From contig QHQA01000016.1 in NCBI GenBank assembly GCA_003219695.1, positions 1,416 through 44,847 of the forward strand: 43,432 nt of DNA, given 5' to 3'. Shown in pieces: positions 34,639-41,567 of this stretch. The position numbers were made by a program, and so were the translations under genes. The stretch's first letter is position 1, and every line of letters begins with the position of its first letter. Under the pieces are notes generated by a model. The model searched no databases. It saw nothing but the letters and a program-made list of their open reading frames with translations, and was not told the origin of the DNA. The DNA comes from Verrucomicrobiota bacterium (GTDB lineage: Bacteria > Verrucomicrobiota > Verrucomicrobiia > Chthoniobacterales > UBA10450).

Positions 34639-35387
34639 GTCGCATCTCCGAAGCAGTGATCTTGATGGCCGGGGAAGGTTCGCGTCTGCGCGGTTCGGAT
34701 AAAACTGTCCTGAAACCATTCGTCCCGGTGCTTGGCCGCCCCTTGATTTCGTACATCCTGGATGCCTTGATCAACGCTGGGATCAAAACCGTCAACTTCG
34801 TGGTCGGCTACGAAAGCGAGCGAATCATCGCGCAGGTCAGGCAGTTGTTTCCTTCCGGCCTCAGCGCGTTCTTCATCGAAAATCCTGATTGGCAAAAACA
34901 GAACGGCGTCTCGCTTCTTGCCGCCGCCGGTCACGTCGGCGTGCCGTTTCTCCTCACGATGGGCGACCATCTCTTCGATAACGCGATTGTCGATCGTCTA
35001 ATCGAGTCATCGGATCCGGATTTGGTCAACCTCGCTGTGGACCGAAAACTCCATTCCATTTTCGATTTGCGTGATGCGATGAAAGTACAAACGCGCAGAA
35101 ACATCGTTACCGATATCGGGAAAGATCTGCGGGAGTTCGATGCGATTGATACGGGTTTGTTTGTTTGCTCCCTCGAAATCTTTAATTATCTCGAGCGCGC
35201 GAAGTCCGGCAATTCCGAAAGCTTTCGGGATTGCAGTTTGGCTGACGGAGTCCGAATGATGGCTGCTGACGGGAAGGTCCGCGCCATCGATATAGGCGGC
35301 GCATGGTGGCAGGACGTCGATACTCCGCAAATGTTGCACCACGCAGAAAAGGAGATGGCCAAACGCGCGGAGCACGCACTGACCTAA
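34635..35387 (+). CDS. Sugar/inositol-phosphate nucleotidyltransferase (inositol-1-phosphate cytidylyltransferase-like)
   Basis: 250 residues from ATG 34635, which overlaps the SDR stop. Nucleotide loop MAGEGSRLR (11-19) and K27 in LKPFVP, ENPDWQKQNGVSLLAA (82-97), MGDHLFD (109-115), DAMKV near 147-151, IGKDLREFDAIDTGLF (161-176) and WQDVDTP near the end. GDH in place of a DxD, and the IGKDL..DAIDTG block, are as I recall them in inositol-1-phosphate cytidylyltransferases of the IPCT-DIPPS type; choline-phosphate enzymes are the main alternative. It would make CDP-inositol from CTP and inositol 1-phosphate. Its stop overlaps that of a convergent CDP-alcohol phosphotransferase, and an inositol-phosphate synthase is in the same window. 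Confidence 0.72.
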   Translation: MSRISEAVILMAGEGSRLRGSDKTVLKPFVPVLGRPLISYILDALINAGIKTVNFVVGYESERIIAQVRQLFPSGLSAFFIENPDWQKQNGVSLLAAAGHVGVPFLLTMGDHLFDNAIVDRLIESSDPDLVNLAVDRKLHSIFDLRDAMKVQTRRNIVTDIGKDLREFDAIDTGLFVCSLEIFNYLERAKSGNSESFRDCSLADGVRMMAADGKVRAIDIGGAWWQDVDTPQMLHHAEKEMAKRAEHALT

Positions 35388-36136
35388 TCCGGATCAGCGA
35401 CTGCGTTTTTAGGGCGGGCAGCCCGCAGCATCAGATCACGGCTCGCGCACGAGACTTCGCCGTGGCCATTGCTGGCCCTGATCGCGGCGAACGCGCTGAG
35501 AACCAGGCTTGTGCCAGCAACAATTGTCCAAAGATACAGGATCCAGTCAGCGAGGTTCAGGATCGCCAGCAGCAGAAAAACGAAAATAGCGACGTCTCGC
35601 TTTGTCAGCTGAAAGACCCACCACGCAAATCGTTCACCCAGATTAAGCAAACCGGAATGCCCGATCATTCCGTGGTGTCTTGGGTAAAACGACTCATGCA
35701 ACTCCGAAGAAGCAATCCACATGGGAGTGCTGCCGCCATGCAGAAGCCATTCGTTCGCCGTAATCAGCACGGCGCAAACGAGTCCTTGGCTTGCATGATG
35801 AAGCCCGAACCCAAGCGCCAGCACATAAATGAGGCTTGCGATAAAATCGCAAAAGTAATCCAGGCGTTCCCCGAATTTTGATTCCAAATTTTTGGCGCGT
35901 GCAATTTCGCCGTCGCAACCATCAAGAATACTGAACAGTTGAAAAATGGCCGCGCCGATGACGACGCTTACGTAATCGCCGCGCATTAGGAACACGCTTG
36001 CGATCAGCGGCAGTACAAAAATCGATACTGTGCATGTGTTGGGATGAATCGGAAACCGGCGGAGAAAACGCGTGATGCGTCGCGAAATCGGCCGATTTAA
36101 AAACCGCGAAACGAAACCGTCTTGGGGCTTGCTCAT
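35384..36136 (-). CDS. CDP-alcohol phosphotransferase (canonical motif)
   Basis: 250 residues from ATG 36136 (TTG 36139 possible). A membrane enzyme of about six helices with the complete signature DGCDGEIAR, then G, D and D (D72, D75, D93, D97). These aspartates bind two metals and catalyse transfer of a phospho-alcohol from a CDP-linked donor. The DGCDGEIAR form resembles the phosphotransferase half of di-myo-inositol-phosphate-type enzymes. It faces the cytidylyltransferase-like gene tail to tail with overlapping stops, suggesting that the pair supplies and uses the same CDP-alcohol. The gap upstream (36137-36285) shows no gene. Confidence 0.85.
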   Translation of the reverse strand: MSKPQDGFVSRFLNRPISRRITRFLRRFPIHPNTCTVSIFVLPLIASVFLMRGDYVSVVIGAAIFQLFSILDGCDGEIARAKNLESKFGERLDYFCDFIASLIYVLALGFGLHHASQGLVCAVLITANEWLLHGGSTPMWIASSELHESFYPRHHGMIGHSGLLNLGERFAWWVFQLTKRDVAIFVFLLLAILNLADWILYLWTIVAGTSLVLSAFAAIRASNGHGEVSCASRDLMLRAARPKNAVADPD

Positions 36137-36285
36137 CAAATTCAGCGTCCTGTGGAAATTTGGGATGGATTAAGACTTGCGTAACTTGGCAGGTCACGCC
36201 GCGAGAGTCAAAACCTCCCTGCCGAACGTAAGATTCGGAAACTCCCGCAAACGCTGGAACTAAAGGAAGCTGTAAACGTGGAAAA

Positions 36286-37425
36286 TTATGCCCGGGAGAT
36301 TGATTTCCTGTAGATGCGGTAGGTTTTGTAGCGCTCTGCCCCGATCGCTTCGAGGAAACGGTTGATCATGAAATTGTCTTCCAGTGTCATGCTCAATTCG
36401 CCGGTCATCCCGCCTTTAATCATTGGTTCTTCAATAATCCGCAACACCAGCATCTCGGCGATTCCGGTGCGGCGATATTTTTCAACTACCCCGAGCGCGA
36501 TCAGACGCACTTTGCGGATGCGTTTTTTGTAAAACAGCAATTTGATCAGACCGATCGGAAGCCCAAAACGAGTCAGACGCCCGTTGAGATCGCGCAGGAC
36601 AACGTTGATGTCCGGAAGACACAAGATGAATCCGACTGGTTCATTCCCGATCTCGGCGATCCAGGCGAGCTCCGGCGCCAGCAGCGGCTTCAGTTCTTCG
36701 GTCATGAAATCGATTTCCGCTTCTGTGAACGGCACGAACCCCCAATTCTTTTGCCACGCCTGATTGAAAATTTCGCGAAGCCGCCTGCTCTCGTCGTGAA
36801 GGTTCTTCAGATTTGCCGGACGAATAACGGCGGGACAGCGCCTTTGGAACCGCGCGACCAGCGGTCGCAAATGTGCCAGGGCTTTTGACGGGTCAGCGAA
36901 CCACCACGCGTACCAATCCTTGGCTTTGATAAAACCGCAGCTCTCGATCAATTCGCGGTAGTACGGCGGATTGTGCGCGGTTAGTATGGTGGGTGGAAAC
37001 TGGAATCCATCGATTAACAGGCCACAGACGTAATTGGTCGAATAATCGATCGGTCCCATCATCTCGCTGCGGCCTTTCTTCCGCAGCCAACTGGCTGCGG
37101 CTTCGAAGAGAGCAGCGGCTACCTCGCGGTCGTTGATGCACTCGAACAGCCCGAAACAGCCGACGTTCGATTGATGCAGCGAATTGTAATTCGGATCGTC
37201 GCTGGCCATGATGCGCCCGGCGATCTCGCCGTTTTTCTGCGCTAGAAATAATGCGGCATCGCCGTGCCTGTAAAACGGATGCCCCTTGCGATCGAGAAAA
37301 CTTTTGCGTTCGATGATTAATGGTGGCACCCACGCCGGATCGCTTGCGTAAATTTGCCACTGAAATTTGATGAACGCGTTGCGTTCACGGCGCGCGACGA
37401 CTTCTGAAACTTCAATGTCCGACAC
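36286..37425 (-). CDS. Large GNAT-like acyltransferase; bacterial ceramide synthase candidate
   Basis: About 379 residues if translation starts at GTG 37425, 17 nt after the stop of the CDP-alcohol gene with AGAGGA upstream. A longer frame from 37521 would overlap that gene and adds residues unlike the family start. Visible segments: FIKFQWQIYASDPAWVPPL, GFFGLFE-like CFGLFECIND, MGPIDYSTNYVCGLLIDGF, and a GNAT core near ALGVVEKYRRTGIAEML. This long two-lobed GNAT family includes, as I recall, the Caulobacter N-acyltransferase bCerS. Here it would attach a fatty acid to the amine of a sphingoid base. The neighbouring alpha-oxoamine synthase supports this. No assay or alignment was possible. 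Confidence 0.68.
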   Translation of the reverse strand: MSDIEVSEVVARRERNAFIKFQWQIYASDPAWVPPLIIERKSFLDRKGHPFYRHGDAALFLAQKNGEIAGRIMASDDPNYNSLHQSNVGCFGLFECINDREVAAALFEAAASWLRKKGRSEMMGPIDYSTNYVCGLLIDGFQFPPTILTAHNPPYYRELIESCGFIKAKDWYAWWFADPSKALAHLRPLVARFQRRCPAVIRPANLKNLHDESRRLREIFNQAWQKNWGFVPFTEAEIDFMTEELKPLLAPELAWIAEIGNEPVGFILCLPDINVVLRDLNGRLTRFGLPIGLIKLLFYKKRIRKVRLIALGVVEKYRRTGIAEMLVLRIIEEPMIKGGMTGELSMTLEDNFMINRFLEAIGAERYKTYRIYRKSISRA

Positions 37426-37441
37426 GAATAGAAAACGTCCT

Positions 37442-38377
37442 CTACGCCAAATTTTCCCTTCGCTCCGCAACTTCCAACAGCGATTCAGCCATGTGTTCCT
37501 GGCGTGTAACCAGATAGACAAGCAGCAGATTGAGCGGCATGAGTTCGAACCAGAAATAGTAAATCGGCTGGCCGATCAACAGAAGGACAAACAAAACTAA
37601 CATTCGTGTGTTTGTCATCAATAACCGCCACGATTTCAAGGCCGGGCTTGCCAGATTTTGATAGCGAGTTCTTAACCAGTCAGAGCTTTCGCCTTGAAAC
37701 AGTTGGCCGGTCAGTTCCCGCACTTTTTTCAGACGCGGCGCGAGGATCTCCTGCTGGCGAGTGAAATTCCAATACAGCGCCAGCAAAAGTTTGTCCCACG
37801 GTCGCTGGTGCCAGGTCAATTTTCGGTAGTCCGCGCGCAGTTCGGACGAGGAATCCAGTTCGCCGCGTGCTCCGTTTGTTACAAAATAAAGGTAGGTGCT
37901 GCGGTAATAATCAGCTGCCGCGCCTTGCAACGCGTGACTGATCCCGGCGGCAAGTCCGAGAAACCAGATCGCTGGCGACGCACCTGCGAGCGCATACCGG
38001 AGAACCAGATGCACGTAAATGCTCGCGAACACCACGTGGTCGGCGATGCTGTCAACGATGCGCCCTTCGCGGCTTTGCCGTCGCGTCAAACGCGCGAGCT
38101 GACCGTCCGCGTTATCCAGCGCATTGGAGCAAACATGCAGCACCATGCCCACGATGTTGATGCGCAGATCCCGATAAAAATAAAAGTGCCCCGCAATCAC
38201 GCCGCAAACGCCGGCCAGCAGGCTCACAGCCGCGGGCGTTATCTTGAGTCGCGCGAAAAACTGGGCCAGCCAAAACCCTATTGGCCTGTAAAAATAGAGG
38301 TCGAGAACGCCCTCCACCTCGCGTGCCTTATACGTGGCTTCGACGCGCGAACGAAGCGCCTCGGTCTGCTCCGACAT
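37442..38377 (-). CDS. CDP-alcohol phosphotransferase, second canonical copy
   Basis: 311 residues from ATG 38377. A longer frame (to 38695) runs into the upstream synthase gene and encodes low-quality sequence, so it is rejected. The motif DNADGQLAR, then G, D and D (D88, D91, D109, D113) is complete. Several hydrophobic helices flank it, and a longer C-terminal region (about 190-311) has two more helices. It is sandwiched between the alpha-oxoamine synthase (17 bp upstream) and the GNAT gene (17 bp downstream). A role in adding the polar head group to a ceramide-like lipid fits the position; a second phospholipid product cannot be excluded. Confidence 0.83.
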   Translation of the reverse strand: MSEQTEALRSRVEATYKAREVEGVLDLYFYRPIGFWLAQFFARLKITPAAVSLLAGVCGVIAGHFYFYRDLRINIVGMVLHVCSNALDNADGQLARLTRRQSREGRIVDSIADHVVFASIYVHLVLRYALAGASPAIWFLGLAAGISHALQGAAADYYRSTYLYFVTNGARGELDSSSELRADYRKLTWHQRPWDKLLLALYWNFTRQQEILAPRLKKVRELTGQLFQGESSDWLRTRYQNLASPALKSWRLLMTNTRMLVLFVLLLIGQPIYYFWFELMPLNLLLVYLVTRQEHMAESLLEVAERRENLA

Positions 38378-38394
38378 CGATTTACTCGGCAAGC

Positions 38395-39759
38395 TCAGGC
38401 GCTTTGCTTTTGTAGCAACGCTGGAACCAGCGTGTCCTCGAGAATGTTCAGTGCTTCGTCCAAGTCCGCGCGCGTGTGTTTGGCAGTGACGCAGGCGCGG
38501 AAACAGATTCGGTTTTGCGGCACCGCTGGATAATCCACTGGCGCGACCCAAAGACCGCGCCGCCGCAATTCGTGGCCGAGCCGATACATGCGCCCCCGAT
38601 CGCCGATGACAATCGGCATCACGTAAGTTGTCGATGCTCCAGTGTCGAGCCCGAGCTTGTGCAGTTGGGCATAGAAGTAATTGGCGTTTTCCCAAAGTTT
38701 CGCGCGCAGCTCCGGGTGGCTTATGGCAAGTTCCAGCGCTTTAAGAATCGCCGCAATCACCACCGGCGGTAGCGCACAGGAGTACACATACGGATGCGCA
38801 TAGAAACGCAGGTATTGCAGCGTCTCCTTTGAACCTGCAACGAAGCCGCCCAGTGCGCCGAACGCTTTGGAAAACGTCCCGTAAACCAGCGGGAACCGGT
38901 CTTCCACGCCGAAATGCTCGGCCGCGCCTCGGCCGTGTTCGCCGCATCCCAGCATGGAATGTGCTTCATCGATGAAAACCTTCGCACCATGAGAGTCTGC
39001 GACATCGAGCAGTGGCCTTAAATTTCCGAAGTCGCCATCCATGGAATAAATGCCTTCGACGACGACGAGCTGGCGCCGGGCTTTCTCACGGCTTAAAGCG
39101 GCGTCGAGTGAGGCGGGATCGTTGTGCTCGAATTTTCCCGTGCGACACCGCGACAGGACCGCTCCATCGCGAAGACTGAGATGCGAACGGTTATCCAGAA
39201 TCGCAACGTCGCTCTTGCGCAACAGCCCGGAGATGGTGCCGAGAGCGCCGCCAAAACCGCTGTTGAAAAGCATGGCGTCCTCGCGGCCAAGAAATTTCGC
39301 GACGCGCTGTTCGAGCTCGCGATGGAGATCGGTCATGCCTGAGAGCATGGGCGAACCACACGCTCCCATGCCGTGGGTCCGCAGTGCTTCCTGCGCGGCG
39401 GCGATTACTTCAGGATGATTAGCAAGACCAAGATAATTGTACGAGCAGAGATTAATCACCGGCCGCGGCTTGCCGTCGTAGTTGATCGTCGTGCGGGCGT
39501 CTGCACTCGCGAGCAGCTCAGGCTCATACAGTTCAGCGGCCCACGCGCCCTGGCGCATCCAGTTTGTAAAGCTCGGCGGCGCTTGTAACGGGTCGTCACT
39601 TTCGCCCGCCAGGAAATTACTGAGACTAAGTTTCGCGACTTCCTCCAGGTTCATCAGGCTGTACAGTGTGTTTCGCTCGCTCGCCTCTCGATGGACGGTA
39701 TTTCCCAGTAAAACTGGGTAATTTTGTGCTTCACCAGACTCCTTACGAGGTTTTTCCAC
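38395..39759 (-). CDS. Alpha-oxoamine synthase; serine palmitoyltransferase candidate
   Basis: 454 residues from GTG 39759; internal ATG 39654 is a possible start. Fold-type I PLP enzyme: LCSYNYLGL (104-112), NSGFGGALG, IDEAHSMLG (263-271) and GTFSKAFGALGGF with the PLP lysine K298. The family joins an amino acid and an acyl-CoA: SPT (serine), KBL, BioF and ALAS. BioF or KBL cannot be excluded by motifs alone. The directly adjacent fatty-acid hydroxylase, delta-4 desaturase-like and ceramide-synthase-like genes make SPT the best reading. There is no biotin or threonine gene nearby. Confidence 0.8.
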   Translation of the reverse strand: MEKPRKESGEAQNYPVLLGNTVHREASERNTLYSLMNLEEVAKLSLSNFLAGESDDPLQAPPSFTNWMRQGAWAAELYEPELLASADARTTINYDGKPRPVINLCSYNYLGLANHPEVIAAAQEALRTHGMGACGSPMLSGMTDLHRELEQRVAKFLGREDAMLFNSGFGGALGTISGLLRKSDVAILDNRSHLSLRDGAVLSRCRTGKFEHNDPASLDAALSREKARRQLVVVEGIYSMDGDFGNLRPLLDVADSHGAKVFIDEAHSMLGCGEHGRGAAEHFGVEDRFPLVYGTFSKAFGALGGFVAGSKETLQYLRFYAHPYVYSCALPPVVIAAILKALELAISHPELRAKLWENANYFYAQLHKLGLDTGASTTYVMPIVIGDRGRMYRLGHELRRRGLWVAPVDYPAVPQNRICFRACVTAKHTRADLDEALNILEDTLVPALLQKQSA

Positions 39760-39887
39760 TGCTTTGACAGACCACAGAGTTTTCGCGTCGGGGCAGCCAA
39801 TCTATGGGGTTTCGGATTTAAGGACAAGACTTTAGTGCAACTGTAGCGTCCGATTTTAGGAGATGTGCGGCTACCCGGATGCGGCGA

Positions 39888-40502
39888 TTACCTGCGCGTT
39901 GTGCGAAAGACGTAGTCCCAAAGCGGCGAGCTGATGCCGAACCCGACGTGGTCATCCCTGTAATGATGGCGAAGATGATACTGTTTCAGCCAGAGCCAGG
40001 CGCCGCGTTTCATGGAGAAATGGTGGATCGCGTAATGCATCATGTCGTAGCAGACATAGCCGAACACCAGCCCGGCGAATGCGCTCGGCGCAAAGCGCCC
40101 GAAAATTAACAGGAACACGCCGTAGAAAAGAATCGCAAGCGGTACGCTGATACTGGGCGGCATCACCAGCCGTTTCGCATCGTTTGGATAATCGTGATGC
40201 ACGCCGTGGATGATGTAGTGCAACCGTTTTCCCACGCGCGTCTTCGGTTCGTAATGGAAAATGTATCGGTGGATGAGGTATTCGAGCAGCGTCCAGAGCA
40301 GGATGCCGAGCAGGAAAAATGCTGCGACAGCGAAGATCGACAATCTTTGCCGCCACAACGCGAGGTAAAACATGCAGCCGACTACCGGGAGGTAGAGGAC
40401 CAGCGGCGTGGCGGGGTGAACGCGCGAGAAAAATTCCACGAAATCGCTCTCGAACATGCGGACCGTTTCGTTCTTGGTCGAGACGTAGCGTCGCTCAGCC
40501 AT
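39888..40502 (-). CDS. Fatty-acid 2-hydroxylase (FA2H/Scs7-like), fatty acid hydroxylase superfamily
   Basis: 204 residues, four or so helices. The diiron histidines are arranged as in FA2H: HRYIFH, LHYIIHGVHHDYPND, MHYAIHH and YHLRHHY, ending GFGISSPLWDYVFRT. HGVHHDYPND..RLVMPP is characteristic of the branch that 2-hydroxylates the acyl chain of ceramides in eukaryotes. No cytochrome b5 domain is fused, as expected for a bacterial form. The start ATG 40502 lies 2 bp after the stop of the desaturase gene, so the two are coupled. The 128-bp gap to the next gene (39760-39887) holds no further gene. Confidence 0.88.
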   Translation of the reverse strand: MAERRYVSTKNETVRMFESDFVEFFSRVHPATPLVLYLPVVGCMFYLALWRQRLSIFAVAAFFLLGILLWTLLEYLIHRYIFHYEPKTRVGKRLHYIIHGVHHDYPNDAKRLVMPPSISVPLAILFYGVFLLIFGRFAPSAFAGLVFGYVCYDMMHYAIHHFSMKRGAWLWLKQYHLRHHYRDDHVGFGISSPLWDYVFRTTRR

Positions 40503-40504
40503 AC

Positions 40505-41533
40505 TTAAAACCTAATGGGCCGGGCACTGAGATCAAGACTGCCATTTCCGTGGCTTACTGTCTGAGAAGTCTCGTGAATCCCATCCTTTTCTTTCATGCG
40601 TTCGACTCGCGAATACAAGCTGTATCGCCTGTCAAAAATGAACTGCAAAAGCAACCGGCTCCATGATGCGTGATACTTCAGGTTATCGTAAAATTCCGGC
40701 GCCATCGCGCGCAGCTTCGGCAGGTTGTTCCACGGGATCGATGGCAAATCGTGGTGCTCATTGTGGTAACCCATATTCAGCGCCACCCGATTGATCGGCC
40801 CGTAATAACTGAACGTTTCCTGATCGAAATCGTAGGTGTAATGCTCTTGAATCCAGCGCGCCCCGACCGGATGCAGCCCGATGGAGAACAAAAACGCGAA
40901 CACGAGATACAGAAATCCGGCCCAGCCGAAGAAATAAACGATCGCCACATCGTACGCGGCTGCGCACGCGAGATTGATGGTGAACCAGCGGTCCCACATC
41001 TTGATCGCTTTCAGTCGAGGCGGGCGCGTCACCTGGAAAAACGGAAAGAGCATCAGCCAGATCGCTTTCCGGTACCATTTGTTTCCCACCAGGCGCGCCT
41101 CCCAATGGTTCGCCAGATCGGCGTCCCATTCGTAATCGCCCTGGTGCGAATGATGTTTCAAATGATAAACGCGAAAGCCCATCGCGCCGGGTGTGAGATT
41201 TGGAAGGTCAGCGATGATGGCCACCATGATATTCCAGCTTTTGCGGCGGAAAATCAGGTTATGCGTCGCGTCATGAATGATGACGTAATTGGCGTGATTG
41301 GCGAAAGCGCCGACGGAAAACGCAATCAGCAGGCTCAGCCACCAATAACCGAAACCCAACTGCCCCATTCCGTACGCGATCGTTGTTTGCATGATCAGGA
41401 TCGAGACCGCGATCAGCGCAGTCCATGGATTGCGCACCATCAATTGCCGGACTTCCGGATGCGCCTTGATGATCGCCCGCGCACGCCCCGGATGCGGCTG
41501 TTCAGAGCCTGACTTGTAAAACGCGGTCTGCAT
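40505..41533 (-). CDS. Membrane fatty-acid desaturase resembling sphingolipid delta-4 desaturase (DEGS)
   Basis: About 342 residues from ATG 41533 (GTG 41536 possible). Three histidine boxes: HDATHN (about 87-92), HLKHHSH (124-130) and HNEHHD (257-262). Beyond the boxes, several stretches read like the eukaryotic sphinganine desaturase: HPEVR near the start, GLHPVGARWIQEHYTYD, ETFSYYGPINR, MGYHNEHHDLPSIPWNNLP and FYDNLKYHASW. This is stronger than a generic desaturase match and suggests a double bond in the sphingoid base. It lies directly after the RND gene and 2 bp before the hydroxylase gene. Confidence 0.85.
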   Translation of the reverse strand: MQTAFYKSGSEQPHPGRARAIIKAHPEVRQLMVRNPWTALIAVSILIMQTTIAYGMGQLGFGYWWLSLLIAFSVGAFANHANYVIIHDATHNLIFRRKSWNIMVAIIADLPNLTPGAMGFRVYHLKHHSHQGDYEWDADLANHWEARLVGNKWYRKAIWLMLFPFFQVTRPPRLKAIKMWDRWFTINLACAAAYDVAIVYFFGWAGFLYLVFAFLFSIGLHPVGARWIQEHYTYDFDQETFSYYGPINRVALNMGYHNEHHDLPSIPWNNLPKLRAMAPEFYDNLKYHASWSRLLLQFIFDRRYSLYSRVERMKEKDGIHETSQTVSHGNGSLDLSARPIRF

Positions 41534-41567
41534 CACGCCTTCAAACTATTGCATCGCAGCCGCATCC

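Noticed and set aside
37442-38695. Longer 417-residue version of the CDP-alcohol phosphotransferase
   Set aside because: The extra N-terminal 106 residues (38378-38695) overlap the end of the alpha-oxoamine synthase gene in another frame and are low in family likeness; ATG 38377 gives the normal start.
40670-41512. Plus-strand 280-codon open frame
   Set aside because: It is antisense to the desaturase gene, whose histidine boxes are unmistakable.
40505-41533. Generic acyl-lipid desaturase
   Set aside because: Several DEGS-like stretches outside the histidine boxes, and the adjacent FA2H and synthase genes, favour the sphingolipid reading, though phylogeny is needed.
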